61,426 nt of DNA, taken from Tannerellaceae bacterium (lineage in GTDB: Bacteria; Bacteroidota; Bacteroidia; Bacteroidales; Tannerellaceae). The notes below the pieces were generated by a model. The model was given only the letters and a program-made list of their open reading frames with translations. It was not told the origin of the DNA and ran no database searches. Shown in pieces: positions 18,162 through 27,265 of the stretch (its first letter is position 1; each line of letters starts with the position of its first letter). A program made the translations under genes and the position numbers. The DNA is taken from contig JAJQAZ010000187.1 in NCBI GenBank assembly GCA_021203545.1, positions 1-61,426 on the forward strand. Reading direction: 5' to 3'.

Positions 18162-19295
18162 ATGATAAATTTTTATCAACTTAAACTGGCGGTATTTTCT
18201 CTGTTTTGCCTTTTTCTCTCCTGTGCATCCGGTACCGGAACAGAGCCACCTTCTTTAAAGGATGCTTATGCCGGTAAATTCCTGATAGGTACAGCACTGA
18301 ATAAAGAACAAATTACCGGAAAAGATGCAGCCGGTATCCGGATTATAAAAGAACATTTTAACGCCATTGCTGCGGAAAACTGTATGAAACCCGAAGAAAT
18401 ACATCCGCTGGAAGATGTTTTTGATTTTGCTTTGGCAGATCAGTTTATGCAATTCGGAGAAGAAAATGGTATGGTGATCACCGGGCATACACTGATCTGG
18501 CATTCACAACTTCCGGACTGGTTTTGCACGGACGAAAACGGACAAAATGTATCTCCCGGAATCCTGAAAGAACGGATGCGCGACCATATTCATACTGTTG
18601 TAGGCCGCTATAAAGGCCGTATCCGGGGATGGGATGTGGTAAACGAAGCGATAGAAGATGACGGTTCGTACCGGAAAAGTAAATTTTATGAGATATTGGG
18701 AGAAGAGTTTATACCCCTCGCTTTCCGGTATACCCACGAAGCCGACCCGGATGCGGAGCTTTATTACAACGACTACTCGATGTATCTTCCCGGCAGGCGC
18801 GAAGGTGTGGTTCGTTTAGTGGATCAACTGAAAGAACAGGGCATCCGGATTGATGCCGTAGGCATGCAGGGGCATTTGGGAATGGATACCTCACTCGATG
18901 CGTTCGAAGAAAGTATCCGGGCATTTGCTGCTGCCGGAGTAAACGTTATGATCACAGAGTTTGATCTCTCTGTTTTACCTTCACCGTGGGGACAGATAGG
19001 TGCCGAAATATCCACGAACTTTGAATACAGGGAGGAGATGGACCCCTATAAAAACGGACTGTCACAGACGGCAGAGCAGGCATGGACAAACCGGATGGTT
19101 GATCTCTTTAAACTGTTTTTGAAATATGAAGATGTAATAACCCGGGTTACTATGTGGGGTACAGCAGACGCCGATTCATGGAAAAACGATTTCCCTATCA
19201 GAGGCCGTACCGACTACCCCTTATTATTCGACCGGAATCATCAACCCAAAAAAGTGGTAGAGTTACTTATAAACGAAGCAATCAATAAACAATGA
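18162..19295 (+). CDS. GH10 endo-beta-1,4-xylanase, lipoprotein
   Basis: This 377-residue GH10 xylanase has a lipoprotein signal (LFLSCASG). The barrel covers about residues 40-370 without inserted domains. The acid/base catalyst is Glu162 in [10 protein letters not shown] and the nucleophile is Glu266 in ITEFDLSV. Other family markers are [20 protein letters not shown] and YYNDYSM. It would cut xylan or periplasmic xylo-oligosaccharides. It lies about 180 bp after xyn10C in the same direction. With xyn10C interrupted it is the only intact endoxylanase in the window. Confidence 0.93.
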   Translation: MINFYQLKLAVFSLFCLFLSCASGTGTEPPSLKDAYAGKFLIGTALNKEQITGKDAAGIRIIKEHFNAIAAENCMKPEEIHPLEDVFDFALADQFMQFGEENGMVITGHTLIWHSQLPDWFCTDENGQNVSPGILKERMRDHIHTVVGRYKGRIRGWDVVNEAIEDDGSYRKSKFYEILGEEFIPLAFRYTHEADPDAELYYNDYSMYLPGRREGVVRLVDQLKEQGIRIDAVGMQGHLGMDTSLDAFEESIRAFAAAGVNVMITEFDLSVLPSPWGQIGAEISTNFEYREEMDPYKNGLSQTAEQAWTNRMVDLFKLFLKYEDVITRVTMWGTADADSWKNDFPIRGRTDYPLLFDRNHQPKKVVELLINEAINKQ

Positions 19296-19310
19296 AACGC
19301 CTCTGTAATC

Positions 19311-19348
19311 TTTCGTTCGGCATAGCGAAGACGCTATGCCGAACGAAA
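19311..19348. repeat. Perfect 17-bp inverted repeat after GH10 gene
   Basis: TTTCGTTCGGCATAGCG, a four-base AAGA loop and CGCTATGCCGAACGAAA form a perfect 17-bp stem. The right arm with its loop (CATAGCGAAGACGCTATGCC and following bases, 19321-19350) recurs with one change at 19542-19571. The two copies bracket the dispersed repeat at 19360-19511. The hairpin may act as a bidirectional transcription barrier between the GH10 gene and the convergent HTCS gene. Confidence 0.8.
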
Positions 19349-19359
19349 GAATTAATTTT

Positions 19360-19511
19360 GGTCGAAGGGGATTTGCAATCCCCGCCTGTGGAATATAAGG
19401 ATTTGTAATCCGCTTAAAGATTCCTACCTCTCTATTTAATGGATATTCATTTGTTTGCCGGATCACAGATCCTAATACTCGTTAGTCGGGGATTACAAAT
19501 CCCCTCTGACC
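19360..19511 (-). repeat. Dispersed repeat, copy 2
   Basis: This 152-bp stretch is the reverse complement of 1242-1416 apart from a few substitutions and the 23-bp segment found only in copy 1. The pair flanks the GH43-xus-GH10 block as inverted repeats. Downstream, the AGATTTAAATCTGCGCC word at about 19568 recurs at about 35526. The region 19296-19573 otherwise holds no gene. Confidence 0.85.
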
Positions 19512-19573
19512 AAAGAAGCAGGAGCTTCACTAATTTTAGCGACATAGCGAAGACACTATGCCGAACGAAAGAT

Positions 19574-22500
19574 TTAAATCTGCGCCGGCAAAAGGCCGGC
19601 AAAAAGTTGCAAAAGCCCGCAAACCGGTAGAAATAACACACCCCTAACTCCCCGCAAGAGGGGAATACATACAAAATTAATGGGTTTCATTTTTTGCATC
19701 TCTACCCAGGCTTTGGGGGAGAGGCCGTAGAGTTCTTTGAATGCGGTGGAGAATGCGGTCAAACTTGAGAAACCTGTGGCATCTGCTACTTCTGATATGT
19801 TCAGGCGTTTCGACGCAAGCAGGCCGGCTGCCTGTTTAAGGCGGATATTCCGGATCAGGTCGCGTGTCGTCTGATTAGTCAGTTCCTTTAATTTGCGGTG
19901 TAGATGTACCCGGCTGATACCGATATGGTTGGCTATCATTTCTACATTTAATTCCGGATTGGCTATATTTTCATTAATGAATTTCATTAATTTTTCTATT
20001 AACTTATCGTCTGCCGACTTTATAGAAATCTTCTTTACTTTATCTTCCTGTTGCTGGCTGCCGGTAAAATTGTTTTTCAGGATTTCGCGGGTACGGATTA
20101 TATTTTCAACAGTCTTCTTTACGATTTCTATATTGAATGGTTTTACAATATAGGCATCCGCCCCAATGCTTAACCCTTCCAGGTTGTCTTCTTCTTTGGA
20201 CCTGGCAGTTACTAATACCACCGGGATATGGTTGGTATTTACATTCTGTTTGATTTTACGGCACAGCGTTACACCGTCCATTTCAGGCATCATTACATCG
20301 CTGATAATAAGATCGGGCATCCTGCGGAGTATTTGGTCAAAAGCTTCTTTCCCGTTTGTACATTCAATGATATGATAGGAGGGGCCAGTTCGTGCGAAAT
20401 GTATTGCCTGATCTCTTCATCGTCTTCCACAACCATAACCCAACGTTTACTTTTTGATTTTATTTTTTTCTGTTCGTTTTCGGTCGCTATGCCGGATAGT
20501 TGCGGGGCAGAAGATGTAAATGAAACAGCAGTCCGGGGATTATCTTCCATTTCTTCTGGCCGGAGGTGTTCAGCACCCAATGGCAGGTGAATGATAAAAC
20601 TGCACCCTTTCCCCTCTTTATTGTTTTCCACCCATATAGAACCGTGATGTAACTCTACCAGCGAACGGGTAAGGTGTAGTCCGATACCGGTACTTATATT
20701 GGGGTTATTGTGGCTGTTCCTGCTCTGATAGAAACGTTCGAATATACGCTCTATCTCCTCTTCTTCTACTCCGGTGCCTGTATCGGATATAATGATCTCG
20801 AAGTAGGGTTGTAATTTATTTTCTTTGTTTTCTTCTTCTCCGGTTCTTAAACAAATGTTTATTTCGCCACCTTGTGGGGTAAACTTAAAGGCATTGGATA
20901 GTATATTAAGGATAATTTTATCAAAGTTCGCGGGATCTACCCAGGCATAGAGTGTACCGGGTTCGTGGGTAAACGTGAACCAGATGTTTTTTGTACTGGC
21001 CGGATACTCAAAAATAGCATACAGGTCGCGTATAAATTCAACCAGTTCTACCCGGCGGAATGTAAGCCTCATCTGTCCCTTATCTATTTTACGGATATCC
21101 ATTAGCTGGTTAATCAGGCTCAATATACGTTCGGCGTTGCGGTGTATGGTCAGGTAGTTTCGTTGCCGCTCCTGATCGGGATCGCTGTCTATCAGCTTTT
21201 TCAGCGGACTGATGATAAGCGACATCGGTGTCCTGATTTCGTGGGCGATGTTAATAAAGAATTGTAATTTAGCTTCGTTTATCTCTTTGGCGTGCTGATG
21301 TTCCAGCACCTCCTGCCGAACCTGGTAACGATGCCTGATTTGTTGGATTACTACATAAACAAGCCCGGCGGCAATCAGTATATAAATTACTTTTGCCCAC
21401 ATAGACGCGTACCAGGCAGGAGCAATAGAAATAAAAATTTCTTTTACGCCGGAAGTAATGTTATAACCTTCGGCCATGACTTTGAAATTATATTTACCGG
21501 GAGGCAGGTCGCTAAAGGTTACCCGGTTGTTGCCGGGAGTCAGTGTCTTCCATTTTTCATTATTTACGGAGTATAGGTAACTGGTCCGTTCCGGCGTATT
21601 AAAATCCATGGTAGAGAATTCGATACTGAATGAATTATCTTTGTAATCAAGCTGGAAATGACGTGCTTCCGCAACAGACGTATTTATAATATTATACCGG
21701 CCGGATTTCATCCCTTTACGCACCGGTTTATCATGCACATAAAAGTCGGTAATACGAACATCCACCGTCCGGGCCGGATTGGTTATGCGGGCCGGGTCAA
21801 ACCAGGTAATCCCATGGGTTCCCCCGAAAAAAATAGTTCCGTTATCATCTATGAATGAAGCACCTTTACTGAACTCGTTCCCCTGTAAACCGTCGCCACT
21901 GTAATAATTAATAAACGTTTTCTCCCGGGGATCCATTTTAGAGATTCCATAGTGGGTACTTAACCATAAATTGCCCGAACGATCTTCAGTGATGCCACAG
22001 ATAACATTACTGGGTAAACCGTCGGCAGTAGTATAAGAGTAAAACTCGTGTGTATATTTATCAATATAAAAAAGCCCGTTGGTTGTTCCGAGCCATATAA
22101 CACCGTTTTTATCTTCATACAGACTATATACAACGTGTCCTACCAGCAGCCGGTTTTGTCCGTAGGTAGATAAAAAATCCCTTGTCTCTATATCCATACA
22201 GCCTACTCCGTCGTAAGTACCGATATATAACTTACCGTCGCGGGTAATCAGCAATTGATTGATATAGGGGTGGTTCAGTTGATTAATATCCGTGCGGTAT
22301 TCGCTGTAATAAAAGGAATCGTAATGTGTGATTTCTTTTGTATCCAGGTTCATCCGGAAAAGCCCGGACCCCATAGTACCAATCCACAGATTGCGTGCGG
22401 CATCTTCCGTAATAGAATATATCCGCTGCACCGGAGCACCGTTAGAATCCAATAGTTCGGGCCGGTAAGTACAGTGCCCTGTCTGTTTATCTATTTTAGC

Positions 22501-23751
22501 AAGCCCATTAAGGTACGACCCTACCCACAGATCGTGGTTGGAATCTTCAAACATACACATAATAGTAGAAGGTATGGAGGCCGGATGCCCGGAAGGTTTA
22601 AAATGAATACTTCTCTTTTCATCCGGGTGAATCCTATACACCCCTTCGCTGTCTGTTCCTACCCACAGGATGCCCTGGTGATCTTTGAAAAGCGACATGA
22701 TGCAATTAGACCCGGTCAGGTTCATGGCTACCGATTTATAACCGATATAGTTAAACTGGTTTGTGCCGGGCGGTAACACACTGACCCCTTTCTGAAAAAT
22801 ACCAAGCCAGATATTCCCGGCTCTATCCTGCAGGATAGAATGCACTTTTGATTTTGTCAAATCAAAAGTAGTCACGTTAAACTCCATATCTGTGATCTGC
22901 ATAGTTTTCAGATCGCAGGTTTTTATACCTTGCCCGTCTGTGCCGATATAAATATCATCGTTGTCCGTAACATACAATGCTTTAATAGGCAGGTTTTGTT
23001 TATCCCGGTAGGGAACCGGAATAAAAGAGTCGGTTGTTTTATCATGCAGAAAGAGTCCGTTCGTCATACTCCCGGCCAATAGATTCCCTTTTTTATCCTG
23101 GCAGATAGCGGACACTAAATTCCAGCCGATTTCTTTAAAACCGAATTTCTTTAATTTACTGTCGTGTGTAACCCTGAAAATCCCGCTGTCTTCCGTTGCT
23201 ATCCACAGGTTTTCTTCATCATCTTCAAACATCCAGGTTGCCAGTGAACTGGGTATCAGGTTTGTATTTTGTATGGCATGCAGTTCATCCGTATCCTGCA
23301 GAACGTATATACCCTGTCCGGAAGTAGCAATCAGGATATCTCCGTTGCGGCGTTGCAGAATAGAGGCGATATGGGGGCGATAAACTTCTCCGTGTTTGAA
23401 CAGAAGAGGTATCTCGTGAAACAGATCGGTATCCCGGTCGTATAACTGTAAACCTTTCAGCAGCCCTACAAACAGCCGGTTCTTATTATCTTCGTACAAA
23501 AACCGGACATAATTGTCCAGCAAAGAGTGATTATTATCCTGGTCATGTTTATAAATAGTAAATTTAGAGCCGTCGTACCGGTTTAAACCGTCTTCGGTAG
23601 AGATCCAGATAACACCCTGGTGATCCTGGCAGATATGATTGATCAGGCTGCTTGACAATTCCCGGTCTACAGAAAAAAGTTGTGTGGATTGCGAAAAGGC
23701 TATACCGGATATCCATATAAAGGTTAAAATAAAAATAAGTCTGGTTTTCAT
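19574..23751 (-). pseudogene. Hybrid two-component system regulator (HTCS) of the xylan locus, frameshifted
   Basis: This is a one-protein sensor kinase/response regulator of the SusR-replacing HTCS type. It has a signal peptide (MKTRLIFILTFIWISGIAF), two seven-bladed Reg_prop propellers and a Y_Y_Y domain in the periplasm, one membrane helix (WAKVIYILIAAGLVYVVI), HisKA with HEIRTPMSLI, HATPase (NILSNAFKFTPQGG, GTGIGLHLT), a receiver domain (VVEDDEE, IISDVMMPEMDG) and an AraC-type HTH. A run of four C on the coding strand (20381-20384) shifts the frame inside the receiver; a fifth C restores APSYHIIECTNGKEAF and gives exactly 1393 codons. As written, the kinase is made without the phosphorylated Asp or the DNA-binding domain. 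The last about 25 codons run into repeat sequence, giving a PLLRGVRGV-type tail. It converges on the GH10 gene and is the likely reader of the shared boxes. Confidence 0.88.
19637..19669. repeat. C/G-rich dispersed repeat at HTCS 3' end
   Basis: CACCCCTAACTCCCC, GCAA and GAGGGGAATAC form a C/G hairpin of the same kind as at 54-94. It lies within the last codons of the HTCS frame and replaces its original C-terminus with repeat-encoded residues. Confidence 0.5.
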
Positions 23752-23952
23752 AAGGAGTAGTGTTTTCATAAAATCAGTAGTAAAACTACATCTAATTTTA
23801 TATTCCGGCAAATAAATAAAAAGGTTTTTTAAGGCTTCGTTTATTCTTATTGTATTTGTTGAATGAAGGAAGGGTAGGAGTAAGGTTGGTTTTATCGCAT
23901 AAAATGATTTATAGATGTTGTGCGGTTTTTTCCGGTTGCGGATAGTACACAA

Positions 23953-23984
23953 CAAAGACGGATCATTTATTGAATCCGTCTTTG
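23953..23984 (-). terminator. Terminator of the carbonic anhydrase gene
   Basis: CAAAGACGGAT and ATCCGTCTTTG form an 11-bp stem with a ten-base loop just past the stop of the minus-strand carbonic anhydrase gene. It separates that gene from the HTCS start region. Confidence 0.65.
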
Positions 23985-24002
23985 CTTTATGGGTTTATTT
24001 TT

Positions 24003-24740
24003 TTAAATTTCCAGGAATTCAACCTGTCCGTTATCTAAATGGTAGAGCGCCCCGATTATATTGATCTCTCCTTCTTTATATAATTTGGAAAGGATCGGGT
24101 CAGACTCCCGTAGCTGTTTCACGCCGTGCTCGATATTAGCGAGGATAGCCTGTTCAGGCAGGTTGTCGCATGTGCCTTTTAGTAAAACCTGTTCCTCCGG
24201 TTCATTTTTCAGTGCTTGTACAATCGCAGCAATATGCCCCTCTACATGATCATCGTTCAGGTGTTCCAGCATAGCATGAATAGCGCCGCAATGCTCGTGT
24301 CCTAATACGACTACCAGTTTGGAGTGCAGGTGCTCTACGGCATATTCCACACTGCCTTCTTCAAAATCACTCATCACATGCCCGGCTGTGCGGATCGTAA
24401 AAATATCTCCCAATCCCTGGTCGAAAATAATTTCCGGTGGTACACGTGAATCTGAACAACTGATTACTACCGTGTGGGGATGTTGCCCGGCTGTCAGTTC
24501 GCGGATGGTTCCGGCATCCTGATGAATGTGTATGGGATTTCCGGAATAGAAACGTTCGTTTCCTTTTTTGAGATTCGTTAAAGGATCATCACTTTCGGAC
24601 GATGCGGTTAATGCAGCTGTTTCTGCCGGTGCTGACCCGGTTGTACTTGCATTTACAGACTTTGAAGTACACGAAGAAGTCCCACATAGTAACCAACCGC
24701 TTAACAGCAGGCAGGCCACCTTCCATGAGAATGCTTTCAT
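24003..24740 (-). CDS. Beta-class carbonic anhydrase, exported lipoprotein form
   Basis: This 245-residue protein reversibly hydrates carbon dioxide. The zinc ligands and active-site dyad are visible: Cys95, Asp97 and Arg99 in SCSDSRVPPE, and His148 and Cys151 in LGHEHCGA. The N-terminus has a hydrophobic signal ending near SSC at residue 24, then a Ser/Thr/Ala-rich linker to about residue 50. The enzyme is therefore exported and probably lipid-anchored, not cytosolic like most beta-CAs. A TACCTTTG promoter element (minus strand, 24778-24785) precedes it. It is a single-gene unit with its own terminator. The frame is intact. Confidence 0.92.
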   Translation of the reverse strand: MKAFSWKVACLLLSGWLLCGTSSCTSKSVNASTTGSAPAETAALTASSESDDPLTNLKKGNERFYSGNPIHIHQDAGTIRELTAGQHPHTVVISCSDSRVPPEIIFDQGLGDIFTIRTAGHVMSDFEEGSVEYAVEHLHSKLVVVLGHEHCGAIHAMLEHLNDDHVEGHIAAIVQALKNEPEEQVLLKGTCDNLPEQAILANIEHGVKQLRESDPILSKLYKEGEINIIGALYHLDNGQVEFLEI

Positions 24741-24777
24741 AATTTGTCTGATACGTTAGTTGTTAATAAATCGGCCG

Positions 24778-24785
24778 CAAAGGTA
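24778..24785 (-). promoter_or_regulatory. Bacteroidota -7 element of carbonic anhydrase gene
   Basis: TACCTTTG on the minus strand matches the TAnnTTTG consensus and lies about 40 bp before the start codon. No clear -33 TTTG is seen at the usual spacing. Confidence 0.5.
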
Positions 24786-25270
24786 GTAAAATGTCAGGTT
24801 TTGACATAAGAACAAAAGAATATATTTCTAATACAAAGAAACAGACTGAATCCCTTTGGGTTTACAAATGAGTATATATAAGTTAGTATAGGTAGCATCT
24901 GTATACAGTCCGTAGAAAGAAATAGAAACGCGAATTATCAATTTGTAAACTTTCAATGTGTTAAACTAAACCTCCGGAGAATCTCCTGTATGGCCCGGAG
25001 TACAGGAGCGCTTTCAAATTTTCGATTCTCACGGAGTTAAGAAAATACAGTTTGTCAGCATTTGTTTAAAAGAAACAGATGTTTGTCAGCAGTTTTCAGG
25101 TTTCTGCCTGTAGGTTTTAAAAATGGGTAATAATTAAGAATGGGTTTACCGGAAAAACGTCATTTCCGTTTCATTCAAAAAAAATGGGCATCCGGATGAA
25201 AAATGAGGTAAAAATAGCCATAATCAGCCGTAAATCCCCACTGATTTTTGTCTTTATCTTCCTCTCTGCT

Positions 25271-25396
25271 CCGGTTACGCCTAAGCGATGCCCGGGTTAC
25301 GTGTAACGGATGCCCCGGCTTCCCCGTAGATGGTTTACCCGTTACGTGTAACCGGAGCATCGCTTACGTGTAACCGGGGCAACCATTACGGTGTAC
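25271..25396. repeat. Array of six TTACGTGTAA-like cores with 22-23 bp period
   Basis: TTACG anchors (TTCCC in the third unit) start at 25275, 25297, 25320, 25342, 25364 and 25386, spaced 22, 23, 22, 22 and 22 bp. Three cores are exactly TTACGTGTAA; the others are variants. The 12-bp spacers differ, and GCGATGC in the first recurs as its reverse complement GCATCGC in the fourth. The array is GC-rich in an AT-rich, gene-free 889-bp gap (24741-25629). The only other structure seen there is a CTCCTGTA/TACAGGAG hairpin at 24983-25008. Confidence 0.85.
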
Positions 25397-25629
25397 ATTT
25401 TTTCCGGGTCTCTCTAACTATCAATCCGGCATCTTGTGGGTGTTTTTAATATCCTGCATTTGATGACAAAAATATTTTTAATACTATTCGTTTATAGCAA
25501 AATGTCATACAGTAAAAATTACACCCGGAGATGCAGCGGTTTAAAAATAAATTTCATCTTTTTTAAAAGAAACGCCCTTAGTTTTATAAGGCTATTTATA
25601 TGTTTAACATTTCCTAAAATTGATGTTTT

Positions 25630-26373
25630 ATGAGTTTGAGAAAGTTGACTTTGTTTATGTTGGGAACGCTCGTTATTTCTTCCCTGTTTTTTTCCTGTAA
25701 TGATGATAACGTATTAGTTGTACGTTCCGGAGGTTATAAATCATGGTTTACAGTAAAAGCTGAAGATGATTCGTTCTATTTCCTGCATGATAAAGGAAAA
25801 ACATTTTTACCGGTAGGAGGAATAAAAAATTATGCGCCCGAACGGGATCACCGTGCTTTTGTATATTATGAAGTAGCTCTGGAAAAAGATCATCAGGGAT
25901 ATGATTATCCTGTTTATGTGTATCACATGGATACTATCCTCTCCAAAAGTCTGGTGGCGGATCTGGGGGATGAAAATGAGAAAGTATACGGCAAAGATCC
26001 GGTAAGGATTGACCGTATGTGGGTAGGCGGAGGATTTCTGACCATCCGTTTTTCGACTTACTGGGGTGGCCGTGAAGCATATTTTGTAAACCTTGTACAG
26101 GAGAATGAGGATAATCCGTTTGAATTGACGTTCCGTCATAACGCTTACGATGATCCCAAACACTCGTGGGGGTATGGTTGGGTAGCATTTGATCTGGCTG
26201 ATCTGCCTGCACCTGCTGAAGGAGAAGATTCGGTGGAACTAACCGTAAAAGTGCACACCTATGAAGGTGTATTGGAAAAAACATTTACCTATACAGCAGT
26301 AACTGAAAACGCAGAAGATCCGGATGATAGTGAAAATGAGGATGATGCCACCGGCCGGATGATGTTAATGTAA
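25630..26373 (+). CDS. NigD-like lipoprotein
   Basis: This 247-residue lipoprotein has its lipobox at SLFFSCNDD. The N-terminal part (residues about 25-75) reads like the small beta-barrel of NigD-family proteins and the rest like their C-terminal beta-sandwich (VALEKDHQGYDYPVYVYHMDTIL). The C-terminus is acidic (DPDDSENEDDATG). NigD-like proteins are common in gut Bacteroidales; the name comes from a bacteriocin locus, but their general function is unknown. It is a single gene followed by an inverted repeat at 26384-26422. Family assignment is by overall resemblance. Confidence 0.6.
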   Translation: MSLRKLTLFMLGTLVISSLFFSCNDDNVLVVRSGGYKSWFTVKAEDDSFYFLHDKGKTFLPVGGIKNYAPERDHRAFVYYEVALEKDHQGYDYPVYVYHMDTILSKSLVADLGDENEKVYGKDPVRIDRMWVGGGFLTIRFSTYWGGREAYFVNLVQENEDNPFELTFRHNAYDDPKHSWGYGWVAFDLADLPAPAEGEDSVELTVKVHTYEGVLEKTFTYTAVTENAEDPDDSENEDDATGRMMLM

Positions 26374-26383
26374 AAGATACCCG

Positions 26384-26422
26384 GACACGGAGCTATTTAT
26401 TTAATTATAAAACCTCCGTGTC
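26384..26422 (+). terminator. Inverted repeat after NigD-like gene
   Basis: GACACGGAG and CTCCGTGTC form a perfect 9-bp stem around a 21-base AT-rich loop, 11 bp after the stop codon. It may terminate transcription, or be a small relative of the CACGGAG hairpin family at 18029-18108. The remaining gap to 26688 shows no gene. Confidence 0.45.
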
Positions 26423-26688
26423 TTCCATAATGCAATAGTCTTACCAGTTCACTCTCCATTAAAATATGGAATTTATTTTTCTGTAATCCAGTCAAGACCT
26501 AACCCCTCCAACAACCTATAGAGGATCAAATCTGCCATTCTTTTTAAAGTCTCTTTTATTTTGTTTCTTTTTTTCATGAGAATAGGGATAATCTATTTTT
26601 CTATGCTGTTTGTTTTTATTAATGAAGACGTCCGGCAGGCAAAAATATTGTAAGCCGGGTAGGAAAATAGTTAAAAAGGAGGTCTATA

Positions 26689-26940
26689 ATGACGATAGAA
26701 GAGTTACAGAAAATAGCTACGGATTTATACAGGGATGCGGGCGACCGGCTTCCGGAAACAGTGGCCGATGATAAGGAGAACTGGATTGCCGGCCAGATTG
26801 AAAAAGCAATTCAGGAGAAAGGTCCTGTGTTTGACCAGCTTAAAGCTTTGCATAGCCGTGAAGAGGTTTATAAACTGTTGAAAAAGAGATACGGGGAGAT
26901 GAATTATGGAAATCCCTATGATATGGGTGAATATAACTAA
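26689..26940 (+). CDS. Small helical protein, paralogue A
   Basis: This 83-residue acidic, probably all-alpha cytosolic protein has no signal peptide. It begins MTIEELQKIATDLYRDAG and has a central NWIAGQIEKAIQ and a later EEVYKLLKKRY. The same skeleton (TI-acidic-acidic-L, Leu-Tyr/His, Trp-hydrophobic-Ala, Ile-Glu/Lys, Gln/Glu-Val, Leu, Tyr) recurs in the proteins at 26952-27221 and 28181-28408, so the three are paralogues. A strong Shine-Dalgarno sequence, AAGGAGGT, lies about 7 bases before the ATG, which is unusual for this phylum. It is followed 11 bp later by paralogue B. I do not recognise the family. Confidence 0.75.
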   Translation: MTIEELQKIATDLYRDAGDRLPETVADDKENWIAGQIEKAIQEKGPVFDQLKALHSREEVYKLLKKRYGEMNYGNPYDMGEYN

Positions 26941-26951
26941 GGAGAGAAAAA

Positions 26952-27221
26952 ATGAGAACGATTGATGATTTGCAAAGGCTTGCTGCTTTCCTGCACCGTG
27001 AGGCGGAAGAACAATCACCTATTGTGGGGCATGCGGAACGTAAAGAGTGGATGGCCCGGCATATTGAAAACGAGATTGCGGACGCAGACAAAACATTACA
27101 GGATTTATTGGATTGTGATACGGATGAACAGGTAATTGATTTGCTTGAAGAACGTTACCGGAATATAACGGAACCTGCTGACGAGGATGTATATGATTAT
27201 CCCGAAGACGCATATCAATAA
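26952..27221 (+). CDS. Small helical protein, paralogue B
   Basis: This 89-residue acidic protein has the layout of its neighbour: TIDDLQRLAAFLHREAEE, ERKEWMARHIENEIA, then DEQVIDLLEERYRNI. An acidic, tyrosine-containing tail follows (DEDVYDYPEDAYQ). The HAERKEWMA segment is close to HPERKEWMA in paralogue C. AAGGAGAG lies just before the ATG. It sits between paralogue A and the ferredoxin-nitroreductase gene (44 bp away), so all are probably one transcript. Function unknown. Confidence 0.75.
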   Translation: MRTIDDLQRLAAFLHREAEEQSPIVGHAERKEWMARHIENEIADADKTLQDLLDCDTDEQVIDLLEERYRNITEPADEDVYDYPEDAYQ

Positions 27222-27265
27222 TATTTCCGGAAAGTTGTATCTTCGGGCATTCAAAAGTTAAGCGT

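Noticed and set aside
25271-25396. CRISPR array
   Set aside because: Core repeat about 10 bp and spacers about 12 bp are far too short, cores are degenerate, and no cas genes are present.
25436-25633. 65-codon frame before the NigD-like gene
   Set aside because: Overlaps the start of the NigD-like gene and its promoter region; composition is that of AT-rich noncoding DNA.
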